The notes beneath the pieces were generated by a model. That model saw only the letters and a program-made list of their open reading frames with translations, had not been told where the DNA came from and made no database searches. Positions 34,613-45,853 of a stretch of DNA of 64,000 bases are shown here, piece after piece (the first letter of the stretch is position 1; the number at the start of each line of letters is the position of its first letter). Origin of the DNA: Pyricularia pennisetigena (Eukaryota > Ascomycota > Sordariomycetes > Magnaporthales > Pyriculariaceae). Location of the stretch: contig NW_021940920.1 in assembly GCF_004337985.1 (NCBI RefSeq), positions 604,549-668,548 on the forward strand, given 5' to 3'. The translations under genes were made by a program, and so were the position numbers.

Positions 34613-37600
34613 ATGGATTCCAATAGGGGGGAAGATGCTGCTGCCATCGCATCTCAAATCCTGTCACAAGCCTCTACAACCGATGAAGACAGTCACACAT
34701 CGACGACGCTCGACATGACGGACACACCCTTTCAACAAGATGATACCGATAGCAAGTGGGAGGGCTCTTTGGAAGTTACTGCATACGAGAGCTCAACGCA
34801 GGCCCAGAACGGACGCACACTGCTGCCCTTCCCATTAGCAAAGGCGGTCACGTATACGACGCAGTCGGCAAGTAGATGTCTCCAAGTGGGCACATCGGTG
34901 GGCTCGCTTGCTTTCAGGATCAGCAGATATGCGACCCTGAGCGGGATAAACTTGAGTCGCCACTGGGTTGAGGGTATCATCACCCGTGCCGGCAAAGATG
35001 TCATGGCCGTTAGCAGGTCAGACTTTAGTCGCGCGCAGACGGCGAACTTTGTGGAACGCGGTTTGACCAACATTCACACCTCCATCACCGCCATCGCCCT
35101 GGCCACCTCGGCATGTTTCCAATCAGCGGAGACGTATGTTTCTTCGACGCATCATCTCACCCAGTTCTATCTGGGGTTCATAGACCAGCTTCTCGGCACA
35201 ACCGAGTCATCGCGCGCCATCGCCAGTATCCTCACACTGATCCGTCGAGAATTCCAAAATCCAGCGACGGGCGAAGAGGGGGAAAGAGTTGGCATGCTTG
35301 ACCTCCTCCAGGGGCTTGTTTTGATGGTGGTACTGCAGGTATATTGCAGAGACATGACCGAGAATGATCACCGGAAACAGGGGGTCGACGAGGTTATTTG
35401 GGATGTTGTGGTTGACGTGAGCGGCGAGGTGAGTTTGCTGCCAACAATTTCTGAGGTACTAGACTTGTATCATCGAGACTGACAGACACCCCGGCCTCAA
35501 CGATTCAAAGAGATTCAACTTTCACCACAATAGCCTCTACGGAATGCACAACGGAGCATACAACAATCTCGAGAGCAAGGAAACCTCGCGCACGATGGAT
35601 AAAAGCACCAACACGGCCGTCATGAATGCTATACAAAACCACAGTGTGCAACACAGCAGCGATGAGGATTATGACTTGCCGGAATTACACCTGAAGAACC
35701 AGATTCTACAGAGCCTACCGGAAGAAGCAAAAGTGACAATCAAGACTGAGACGACCACCAGCAAAACAATCACGGTCGAGATTAGCGGCGCAAGCCCACC
35801 TCCACTTTCGCCGCCTCCGGGGGCAGAGCTGGTTGAGCAGGGGCCTACAAAGGCGTCCAAATCAAAGGAGCTCACTTCCCGTCGCCAGGATACCGTGACG
35901 GCAGATGCCACGAGCTACCGTTACGTCTACAGGATGGATCGCAACAGTTTCAGGACCACAGACATTCATAGAACCGAGAGTGGCTCCGATAACGATTCGG
36001 CCAGCGAAACCTTGGGACTTATCGAGGCGAGCCAAGACTCCAGCAGCGAGGATGGCAGTGACCAGGATACTTTGGATATACCGCCACCAGTCCCACCTAA
36101 AGGAGACATGGCCCCTACTCGTTCGAGAGCGTCGCCATCGAGTACCCGCAGTGGCACACCCACCAGAGGATATTTGCAATCTACGCGGGCTACCAGCAGA
36201 TCCACACCTCCTCCTGAATCGGCAAACCAGAAACGCCAGAGAGCGCCTCTTAAGCCAAAATCGTCAGTTGCACGCAACGAAGCGCCGCCGAAGCCCAAGC
36301 AGCCGCTCCCGCCGAAGAAGGCGAGCAGCTTTCGGGCAGCTCTCAAGAAGGGGCCGGCACCAGCCCTCTCAACCTTGGTCCGCAGGGAATCGACCGACGG
36401 CGATGGGTTGACCTTGAAGGCGTCTAGAAAATCCAAGACTGCACCCGTCAGCCCCGTTTCCCCTGCCGTGTCCAGCTTCTCTCCGTCGGCGGCGCCGTCG
36501 GAATCTCCAACTGTTCCACAAATTGTTGTACCTGGGCGCTCCTCGTCGACAGCTCAGTCTCTAGTACCCAAGCGTGATGCACCTCCACCCCCGACTGGCA
36601 TCAACAATGGCAGTGCTGGTGCTGTGGCCAAGACGACGCCATCAAGATCTGGTGGCACGCCTGATCCTCTTCCAAGAAGCCACTCGCGCACGAGTTACTT
36701 TGCTGTTCACGAGAGAAAGCGAGACTCGCTTGTTTCCCAAAGCGACACATACTCAATCCACACTCTGGATAGCAACCGACCGATCAGCCCGAGTCTGATG
36801 CGTTCTGACGCTGCTGCTGCTTCTTCTTCGGGCGTCGTAGGACTTCGGCCGCAGAGCCGTGGGTCTTTGTCCAAGTCGAGATCGGAGAAGGACATCGCTG
36901 AGCGCAACCCACTATCGTCTTCATCTGGCTCGTCACAGTCCCGAGCGACAAACAACAGACACCACCGCAGGTCGAGGTCTCAAAACCCCAGCATCTGCAC
37001 TCTCAAGACAAGCGACTCGCAGACTTCCCTGGTGCTGTCGTCGTTTTATTCGCGGAGCGCGTACAGCGATATGGAATCCCTAAACGGACTGCGCAGCACA
37101 GGCATAGTTCCGGGCATGTTCCCAGCGTGCCCCTTTGTGCGCAACATCACGCGCTACATGCTTTTCTCCTCGGCGTCTTATGGCTCCAGCTTCTTGAAGG
37201 TGATGGGCATCTCCAAGCAGATGGCTTGGTCGCAGGCGCTCAACGACGACACGCACCACGAGCTGTCTTCGTACGCCCACCACACCCAGTCCGACACTGG
37301 ATCGATTCTGCTATCTTCGTTTGTTGATCCGCAGGGTGGATCCGACTCTACTGGTTCGACAAACACGGGCGTGCCGTTGGCACATTACATTTCGCTCGAT
37401 AAAGAGGCGAAAGCCGTCGTCCTGGCATGTCGCGGGACTCTGGGATTCGAGGACGTGCTTGCGGACATGACTTGCGACTACGATGACCTCCTGTGGCGTG
37501 GGAGAAGCTACAAGGTGCACAAGGGAATCCACGCGTCGGCCCGCCGTTTGTTGTATGGCGGCGATGGGCGCGTGCTCGCGATCCTGAAGGCGGCGCTGGA

Positions 37601-38453
37601 GGAATACAAGGACTATGGGCTCGTGCTTTGCGGTCACTCTCTGGGCGGCGCCGTCACGGCTCTCCTCGGAGTGATGCTCTCGGAGCCGAGCAGCTTACCG
37701 ACGGGTCCTGCGTTTGTGACATCGGCCTCGTCTTTGCAGTCGACGTCGTCTTCGGAGCGCACCACCAAAGACCTCTGCCTCCCTGCAGGACGGCCCATTC
37801 ACGTGTTTGCGTACGGCCCCCCGGGAACCATGTCGGCGTCGTTGCGTAAGGCGACGCGGGGTCTCATCACCAGCATCGTGCACGGCGACGACATTGTGCC
37901 TTCGCTATCGCTCGGCGTGCTCCACGACCTACAGGCGGTGGCTATCGCAACCAAGAACGACAATAGCGAGGCCAAGAAGGACACGAATGATCGGCTGTGG
38001 ACCGTCTTCCGGGCCGGATTGGCAAGAGCGTGGCAAAGCAGCTACAGCATCGGCGGTCTGCAGAGTGGTGATAATGCGTCTCCGGATACGGAGGACGGGC
38101 CCTGGACGTTTGCTGCGCTGAAGATTATACGATCTCAGATGATGAGTATGAAGCTGCTCCCTCCCGGCGAGGTTTTCACGCTGGAGAAGACACGGGTGCA
38201 CAGGCGGGATGCATTTGTGGCCGGAGGACCTCCTTCGGGCGAAGGGGGCGACGGGTCGCCAACAGTCGGTGCCGGGGCAACTGGGTTCTTTATCGACGGG
38301 ACGCCGGCCACGCGGATCGTGCTGAAATACATCAAGTCTCCGGACGTGCGGTTCGGCGAGGTCAGGTTTACGAAGAGCATGCTGACGGACCACAACCCGA
38401 AGCGGTACGAGGAGGCATTGAGCTTGTTGAAGGAGGGCGTCATGCCGCAATGA
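34613..38453 (+). CDS. sn-1-specific diacylglycerol-lipase-like class 3 lipase
   Basis: Two exons, 34613-35428 and 35478-38453, with a 49-base intron (GTGAGT donor, CATCGAG acceptor chosen because it alone keeps the frame); 1263 residues. The C-terminal catalytic domain has VLACRGTLGFEDVLADM, the nucleophile motif GHSLGG (Ser about 993) and VHGDDIVP (Asp about 1077), the pattern of fungal class 3 lipases and of diacylglycerol lipases. A long Ser/Pro-rich disordered region (about residues 300-800) sits between the helical N-terminal domain and the lipase domain. The N-terminal domain has a hydrophobic helix (LLQGLVLMVVLQVYC) that could associate with membranes. Likely role: hydrolysis of diacylglycerol or phospholipid at intracellular membranes. 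Splice acceptor is the least certain part; an alternative donor 15 bases earlier is possible. Confidence 0.83.
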
Positions 38454-39061
38454 GATGGAAAGATGTGGAGGGATATGACCTGCCGGATGTGATTTTTGAG
38501 GGCGGTTGGTATGGTTTGTCTTTTTTTTTTTTTTTTCTTTTCTTTGGTTTGGGTTTCTATATTTGTCTTCCTGGGTATGGGGCTGGGCATTCTTGGGACT
38601 GGGGATTGGGGACTAAGGAACACGGTGACCATGGAAGACAAAGGTTCAAGTTTGACAAAGAGTTGATTGGTCATGAGGCAACACATGCAACGAAGAAAAG
38701 GTCATGACATGGGATACGGCAATACATGATAGAAGGGCCAAGGAGATAGAACCCTTGATGTTGACAGACTAGACGCAGACAATACTATCGAAGTGACTGA
38801 TATATGTAAAGAACGGAGCGTGCAAAGTTAGACGTCAAGAGTGGAGTGCGTATTGAATCGCGGGGCCGACTCCGGACTCGGGGAAGTCATTCCACAAGAG
38901 TAAACCCCCCACTCGATTATGTGGAACAGGCTCCGAAAGTGCGTCTCATTTCCCCGCGGGATGGTTGAAGAGAATTGACTTTTTTTTTTTTATCACAAAA
39001 CAAAGCGCAAGATTTTGGGGGGGTTACACTGGCAAAATATTCTGACGCAGATTCACTCAAA
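38454..39061. other. Intergenic region between lipase and SDR genes
   Basis: 3' flank of the lipase with a T-rich stretch at 38520-38540, then the upstream region of the SDR gene with a T run at 38981-38990. No gene seen. Confidence 0.5.
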
Positions 39062-39977
39062 ATGGCGGCCAACTTCTTCTCTCTCAAAGACCACACTGCC
39101 CTGATCACAGGAGGCACGAGGGGTATCGGAGCTGCTGTGGCCATTGGTCTGGCCGAGGCTGGTGCCGATGTGCTGCTTGTGCAGGTGAGTTTTTTTTGAA
39201 GACCAGTCGATAAGAAAAAAAACCAAAGAGAAGACCAAAGAAGACCAAAGCCTTGTAAAGTATGACAACTGACTCTGACTCCTTTTTTTTTCCCCTTCCA
39301 AACAAAACAACAAAAAGAGAAACGAGTCTTCCACCACGACCAGGGACGCCATCCTGGCGTTGGGACGCAAGTGCCAAATCTACGTTGCGGACCTCGCGTC
39401 GCCCTCGAGCGTGGCGGCGCTGACGCCCAAGGTGCTGGCGGACGGGCACCAGGTGCGGATCCTGGTCAACTGCGGAGGGATCCAGCGGCGGCACAAGTGC
39501 GAGGAGTTCCCGGACTCGGACTTCAACGAGGTGATGCAGGTGAACCTGAACGCCGTGTTCGCGCTGACGCGCGACGTGGGGGCGCACATGCTCTCGCTGG
39601 ACCCGCACCCCGTCACGGGCCGGCGGGGCTCCGTCGTCAACTACGCGAGCCTGCTGTCGTTCCAAGGCGGGCTGACGGTGCCGGCCTACGCCGCCAGCAA
39701 GGGCGCCGTCGCGCAGCTGACAAAGTCCTTCGCCAACGAGTGGACCAGCCGCGGCGTCACCGTCAACGCCATCGCGCCCGGCTACATCGCCACCGACATG
39801 AACGAGGCCCTGCTCAAGGACCAGGACAGGCTGGCCAGCATCTCGGCCCGCATCCCCGCCGGCAGGTGGGGCGACCCCGACGACTTCAAGGGCACCACCG
39901 TCTACCTGGCCAGCAAGGCGAGCGGCTACGTCAGTGGCCATGTGCTCGTTGTTGATGGCGGCTGGATGGGCAGGTAG
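39062..39977 (+). CDS. KduD-like short-chain dehydrogenase/reductase
   Basis: Two exons, 39062-39184 and 39318-39977, joined in phase 0 across a 133-base intron (GTGAGT donor, AAAAAG acceptor); 260 residues, the usual classical SDR length. Cofactor motif TGGTRGIG at residues 16-23, NCGG in place of NNAG at about 93-96, catalytic Ser152, Tyr165 and Lys169 (YAASK). Several blocks, SFQGGLTVPAY, NAIAPGYIATDMN and RIPAGRWGDPDDFKG, and the end VVDGGWMGR, closely follow 2-dehydro-3-deoxy-D-gluconate 5-dehydrogenase (KduD) and the related gluconate 3-dehydrogenases. That suggests NAD(P)-dependent oxidation of a keto-deoxy sugar acid, for example from pectin or alginate breakdown. Fungal members with this motif set also act on other polyols, so substrate is inferred. 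No signal peptide; cytosolic. Confidence 0.88.
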
Positions 39978-39985
39978 AAGGAGGA

Positions 39986-40008
39986 GTGTGTGTGTGTGTG
40001 TGTGTGTG
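39986..40008. repeat. GT microsatellite
   Basis: Eleven GT units start nine bases after the SDR stop codon, so probably in the 3' UTR. Confidence 0.9.
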
Positions 40009-40029
40009 GTTGTTATTGCGGCCAAGGTT

Positions 40030-40054
40030 TATATATATATATATATATATATAT
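40030..40054. repeat. TA microsatellite
   Basis: About 12 TA units shortly after the GT array, in the 3' flank of the SDR gene; this segment can form a cruciform. Confidence 0.9.
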
Positions 40055-40608
40055 GATTGGCCACAAACATTACTCAATGTGATGATTGATACATTATCAG
40101 ATGTTATCTTTTTGTATCCTTTGGCCATGGTTGTTGTCCCTATAAAGATAAGCTTACCCAAACGCATACCGGGGTTTCAACACAGCGGAAAAAAAGGGTC
40201 TTGGGCCTTGATAAGATGTCACACTTGCAAGACGCGCTTATGGCTCGTTAGCTGGGGCTGTTAATAGGGTAGTAAGCTACAATACGTAATTCTCTCGCTG
40301 TTAGTTCTTGACGAATGTGACAAAAGTGCTTTTAGCCAACATTGGAAAGCCTTGAACCGATTCCAGTTGCAACATCCGCCCAAGACGGACAAAAGGTCCA
40401 CAAAACGGTTTAAACCAATCTACACAAAAGTACCAAATCCAGCAGGTGTGCCAGACAAACATTTCTTACACCCACTGGAATCGACAAGCTGAGGGCTGTG
40501 TCTCCAAACCCTGTCATATTCTTTATTCTTTGGCCCAGCATATTGTTGTTAGATGACCCAATTCGGACAACCTCTTTCTAATAACGAAAACAACAAGCCG
40601 TTTGCTTA

Positions 40609-40611
<3 letters not shown>

Positions 40612-40640
<29 letters not shown>
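40612..40640. repeat. Poly(T) tract, 29 bases
   Basis: Pure T run about 190 bases upstream of the FAD-oxidase pseudogene. Confidence 0.9.
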
Positions 40641-40642
<2 letters not shown>

Positions 40643-40830
40643 GGCTCGTGCCACATTGGATGTGGGATTGGGGGTTTCCTAGGGCGGCGGTAAGGGAGCA
40701 CAGAAAAGAAAAGAAAATAAAAATAAAAATGAAATACAAACAGCAGAAATCCTGCTCTCGGTATTTGGAGGACGGCTTGGAGAGCAAACGGCACCCTCAC
40801 TGGAAAGCATTCTCTGCAGAGCCAGCCAAG

Positions 40831-41393
40831 ATGAAGAACCTTGTTTCGCTCGTGTGCGGCCTGGCGCTGTTCCAGATGACTCTGGCTGGTGCCAGCGTCC
40901 CCGGATTCTTTTCTCGCCTCTTGACCACAAACCAGCAACTTGATGTGGAACAGGTCCGTCGGGAACTCGGTAGTCTTGTTTCCGACGCCACCCTCATCTT
41001 TGGACCGGATGATGAAAAGTAGGGCGAGGCTACGGCTCGGTATTAGCAACTTTTCTATGCCGCAGATCCAGGTGGGTGTGACAAAGTCGGCCTGGCTGCA
41101 GGGGCGGAATGTACGTCGGCCACGGACGCCAGGAGGGCCTGTACGGCATGGTCAGCGACGACGTGGTCCGGCTCAGCGTGGTGCTGGGCAACCGCGCGGC
41201 CGTCAGAGTCGGCGAGGGCAGCCACGTGGATCTGCTCTGGGCATCATGAGGGGCGCGGGCCACAACACTGGCATCGTCACTAGCTTCGAGCTCAACGCAT
41301 CTACCCGCGCGGACCCGACACCCGGCACTACCGCAACTACGTCTGGCGGGGCGACAAGTTTCGAGGCCGTCTACGACCCGCCCAACCGCTTTC
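40831..41393 (+). pseudogene. Decayed secreted FAD-linked (BBE/PCMH-type) oxidase
   Basis: Fragments of one FAD-dependent oxidoreductase lie in order but in different frames. An intact N-terminus with a signal peptide (MKNLVSLVCGLALFQMTLAG) and SLVSDATLIFGPDD ends at a TAG (41020-41022) that may lie in an intron remnant (to a GCCGCAG acceptor at 41063). Then comes YVGHGRQEGLYGMVSDDVV, which matches the family block after the flavin loop, up to DLLWA and a TGA at 41247. The next family block, MRGAGHNTGIVTSFELN, follows in another frame; a further shift gives YPRGPDT and NYVWRGDKF, and a last shift EAVYDPPNRF. About 100 residues containing the flavin-attachment region are missing. Three frame changes plus a deletion make a functional product very unlikely. 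Members normally oxidise carbohydrates or secondary-metabolite intermediates outside the cell. Confidence 0.85.
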
Positions 41394-42303
41394 GTTACTG
41401 TAACCCTCATAATCGTCGAGCAGTGGGGCTGTACTTTTGGCTGTTGGGTTGGCTTTTTCATGTATGGGATGTGATGGGAACTGGAGGGGTGGGTGGGTGG
41501 TGTCAGTCTGTTGATACTTTTGCCCAGTCATGTTTAATTCACATATGTGAGAACTATAATAGCTTCTATAATAGCCTTTGTAGAGTTTGTTTTCGGCCGG
41601 TGTATTCCCACAGCGACACCGGAGAATGTGCCGTCGCGGACGACTCCAAACCGATACCGACGCAAAAAAAGCCCTCCTAACAAAAGTCCATAGAGCAACG
41701 AGCTCTTCCCCCCACGTGGGTTGGTTGGGACATCTGCACTTGGACTTTTTTGTGGCCTCTTTTTTTTTTTTTCTCTCCTTCACAAACCTACTGTGAAAAC
41801 AGACTGTGCTCTTTCCGAGCGGTCCAAACTCTCGACAGATCCCGGGCGTTTGCGTGATTTTAGAAAAAAAGAAACAAAAAAGAAAAGGACGGACGACGCT
41901 AGACACAGCCACCCCAATCTGGCCGAGCGTAAACGACGTCCTAGTTCGCATCCGGCAAAAGTCAAACACTGTTTGAACTTGGATGCGTTTACCTTGATTA
42001 GTCGTGAACACTGCTAATCTGTGGAATTTCCCTCTTCTAGAACAAAAAAGAAGAAAAAAAAGATTGCTTGCCATTAACTGACTCTACTGTGATAACGACT
42101 GATGAGAAATATCTGGCGTCCTTCAAGATAAAAAAAAAAAAGCTGAACGGTTTTGGGGGGTATGATAAATATACATAACTACCTAAACAAGGTAGACAGA
42201 CATCTTTGCGTGCGACATTATCATTATCTATATCTTCGTAGGGAATGTACAAATGAAAGAAAAAAGATAAAACCTGGACAAAAGAGAGAGAAAAAGAAAC
42301 CTG
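41394..42303. other. Interval without recognisable gene
   Basis: Downstream flank of the pseudogene, where C-terminal domain of the oxidase would be expected but nothing matching was seen. A/T-rich with short T and A runs. Confidence 0.5.
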
Positions 42304-42501
42304 CTAAGCATTCCCCAATTTCACCAAGATCCTCAAACCCACCGTAAGCCAGACGACGCAGATAAGCAGCAGCGGGCTGAGGTCGTCGTGGCTCAGATTC
42401 CAGAACAAGAAGCCCAAGCAACCAATCACCGCCAAGACCGTGATCACGACCGTCGGGGCATAGCTGAAGGGACGGCGGCGAGGTGGAGTGCGGACGTTCA
42501 T
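42304..42501 (-). CDS. Small two-helix membrane protein, 65 residues
   Basis: Not recognised by name. A basic N-terminus (MNVRTPPRRRPFSYAP) precedes two hydrophobic helices, about residues 17-36 (VVITVLAVIGCLGFLFWNL) and 41-60 (SPLLLICVVWLTVGLRILV), joined by the short acidic loop SHDD. This hairpin topology and GC-rich codons in A/T-rich surroundings support a real gene. The basic leader could stay in the cytosol, with both ends on the same side. It lies alone downstream of the FAD-oxidase pseudogene and on the other strand. An intron in the 5' region cannot be excluded. A T30-A14 block lies just upstream of the start codon. Confidence 0.6.
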   Translation of the reverse strand: MNVRTPPRRRPFSYAPTVVITVLAVIGCLGFLFWNLSHDDLSPLLLICVVWLTVGLRILVKLGNA

Positions 42502-42531
42502 AGTTGTTGTGTCGTGTCTGTAAATGCCGCT

Positions 42532-42533
<2 letters not shown>

Positions 42534-42577
<44 letters not shown>
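42534..42577. repeat. T30-A14 inverted homopolymer block
   Basis: Thirty T directly followed by fourteen A; the A part is complementary to the T part, so it can form a perfect 14-base stem with almost no loop. It lies 33 bases upstream of the small membrane protein start. Confidence 0.9.
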
Positions 42578-43985
42578 GATTGTTATGATGTTGATTTTAT
42601 GATGATGAAGATGCCGCTGTGCCTGTGCCTGTGCCGTGTCTCGAGACCGCTGCCGGGCTTTCTGTTTTTGTTGTAGTAAATCTCCCGTCTTGTGCAGGAA
42701 TTTCTGGGTGACCGAGGCGTCATAATAGATCTTGTCTTGGGGTCTGCCGAAAGTCGACGCTATACAATACGCCGTTGGACGTCGTAGACGGATGATTGCT
42801 CTTGTTGTCGATGTCGCATTATACACTCTGAACGGCTTGGCTTTGTGACCCAAACTGCAAAGAAAACTATCGAGGGGTTGTTGTTCTTTGATACCAAAAC
42901 CCGGTCGAGCTTTTTCGGGGCGTGGTAGATTTTCCCCAATGCTACAGTACAAAGTCAAGAAAATAAGCCAAATAAATAAAAACTCCCCATTGACTTGACA
43001 GAAACTTCTTCATAGCGCCATGGTGGAAGAACGATTAAATCTTTTTATCTTTTGTGCGGACCTAGTGCGCTTGGGGAACGGGATAGCATCTGTTTTAGCT
43101 GATAAGCCCATTCTCGGGGCCGGGAAAAGAGGCGACTAGGGGCCCCAAAAGTCGTCATCAAAAAAAGGGGGGTTGCCTAATATCGCAATCGGATGGGCGC
43201 CCCCGCCAGAAATCAAAAAAGGAACCCGTAGTGGGATCACGTGGGAGCTGAAATCCCCCTATGACGAGCATGTACATGGCCAAGATTTCTCTTGGCGTTA
43301 GATCTGGTTTGAAGAGAATAAAAAATTTATATAAAAATAAAAAAAAAAAAAACAAAAAGGCCTTGTCGGTGCTCAGATGGTTCCTGCTCAGCCGCTTGTT
43401 CCAAGGCTTTGCTAAGTTGGTCCTGGGCCGCAACCGAGCTGAGTTTTGACAGGTCGTGGCTGTGCCTTGCAAGGATGAGATGAAAACTAGTCTAGGCGGT
43501 TTTTTTTGAGACCCTAGCAATTACCCATCCCAAGATTGAATCTCGTATCAATAAATATGTAGTTTGCCCGAGATCGACCAGATGCTCATTCATTCACCTG
43601 TTCTCTAGGAATTGCTTTGACCTGAACTATGGCTCTCTGGCCTCAACCAACATATGCCAGCACAAGAGTTGCAATGCTAGAATCATTATGCATTATAGAC
43701 CCCTTGAAAAACTCAAGCTGACAAAGGGATATAAACAAGAAAGTAGGTTCTGACATATGAATATACATCACAGGAAAAATGAAAAGGGGGAAAAAAAAAA
43801 GAGTGAAACATTGTTAGTAAAGATAAAGAAGCTGATTGAAACAACAGACCTGTCAGTCATTCCGAAGATCTTTTTTTTTTCTTTTTCCAAAACAAAAAGA
43901 AAAGAAATCCTGTTTTCTCCAAAAAGACCTCAGATGAAACATGATTGGACGTTATATGCAATGTCATCAACTCCGCCTTCGTCCC
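42578..43985. other. Gene-poor interval
   Basis: Upstream region of the 65-residue membrane protein and 3' flank of the 2480-residue gene. No supportable gene; contains A/T-rich runs near 43320-43360 and 43790. Confidence 0.45.
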
Positions 43986-45812
43986 TTAATCCTCCCATGT
44001 CTCAAACCCGTCGCCATATGGATTCCACTCTTGGCCCGGATAGCTGGTGGCGCTCATCTTGGGCACCGTGGTCTCTTCCTCCTTCTTGATTGGTGGCGGG
44101 TCCTCCTGGATGAAGACGGGGATCTTCTCCTCCAGGTCCCGAAGAAGCATCTTTCGCTTTGCCTCTTCGTACTGCTCCGCCGATGTCGCCCGGATCGTCG
44201 CCTTGCGTCCCAGCTCACCCTTGCTCCCACCAACCCCGTTGTTGTCGGAGCCACCATTGACCGTCAGGTGACCGGTCGTCGTCCCTCCGACTTTTCTAAT
44301 CTCCTCGTCTGTAGGCGAAGGCGGCTCGGACGACTGTGGCTGTATCACCGTGGCGCTGCTGCTCTGCGAAGGTGGCGAGGCGTTCTGCGCCCGCAGCTGA
44401 TCCTGCTGTTGTGCCTGCAGATCGGTGGAACGCACCGGCGGACCAACAGGCTGAGGAATCGGCGGGGAGGCGGATTGCGACACGGGCGGTGAGTATACAA
44501 CGTGCGGTGGTGGAGAGGCAGCCTGTGATGCAGGTGGTGAATATACCACGTGCGGCGGCGGTGAGGCTGCCTGAGACGCCGTGGGCCCAGCCTTTACCAT
44601 GGGCGGGCGAGAGGAATGGGTGTTGGGCTGCATACGCGGTGAAGTATCGTAAATGTTTTCAACTTGGCCCTGCGCGTAGCGCTGGTTGGCCTGCTGTGAG
44701 TTGATGTTGGCCATTTTAGCGTGCTGCTCTGGAATGGGCGATGTCTCGGCCGAAGAAATGACTGGCCCCGCCGTCTGACCACCGCCTCCACTGCTTCCTG
44801 CGCCACTTGTCATGCGGGATACTTCGTTGGTGGACGCAAAACCACCAGCCGGGTGAACCGACGACACCTGGCTGATCATGCTGTTTTGACGCTGGAGATC
44901 AGCGTCGTTGAGATGCTGCATCGACTGCTGGTGATGTAGCTGCTGCTGTTGCTGGGCAGTCCCTTCTGGTATCGTTCCCATGGGGCCTTGCTGGGGCAGA
45001 GGTGGGTTGGGCATAGCCCTAGCTGCAGGATTGACGGGCGAGAAGGTCGTGGCACGGGCCGACTCAGGCAGCGGGTAGCTGTGAGGAGATCCAGGATGCA
45101 TTATGTGCGGCAAAGGTGGCGAAGTGGTCTGGGGTTGAGCCGGATCTGGTGATTGAGTAGGAGTCGGCCGCCCAGACCCAGGCTGACCAACAGCTTGCAC
45201 AGCGCCTGGGTATACCACGTTGGGTGCCGGGCTGGGTGATGGACTCGGCGTGTGGCTATGCTGCTGCGGGTATTGATGCTGTTGCTGCTGCTGCTGCATG
45301 TGTTGCTGCTGGGGCGCGTTGAAAGCCGCTGAGCCCGGAGCAGGCGAGCCATGCTGGGAGCCTTGTTGAGACCCAGGTTGAGGCGGACTGAATTGTCCCC
45401 CTTGAGTTGGCGGTGTCGACCCGACAAAACCGCCCATGGTTATGAAGTTTCCTCCCGATGTTGGTGGGGTGGTGGTCTGGCCGAGGTATTGCTGCTGGCC
45501 CTGCTGGCCAGGGACGCCTTGCTGAACATTGAAGTGTTGTGGCTGCGGTTGTTGCATGGTCAACTGCTGAGGCTGCCCGATTCCCTGGTTAAATGCAGAG
45601 CTCACTTGCAGTGGATACTGGGGCTGCTGTCCCTGCTCCTGTTGCATCTGCTGTTGCGCCAGCTGTTGCAGTTGTTGTTGGTTTACAAACTGTTGCTCGT
45701 GACTCTGCATGCCCATATACCTAGGGCCCTGGGTCGTGTTGAAGCCTTGGCCCTGCATACTCTGCATAACCATCTGGTAATTACCAGGTTGTTGATACTG
45801 CTGAGGCTGAGC

Positions 45813-45853
<41 letters not shown>

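Noticed and set aside
39105..40025. 306-codon antisense frame over the SDR gene
   Set aside because: It runs through the SDR intron without a splice and has His/Arg/Gly composition typical of the complement of GC-rich codons.
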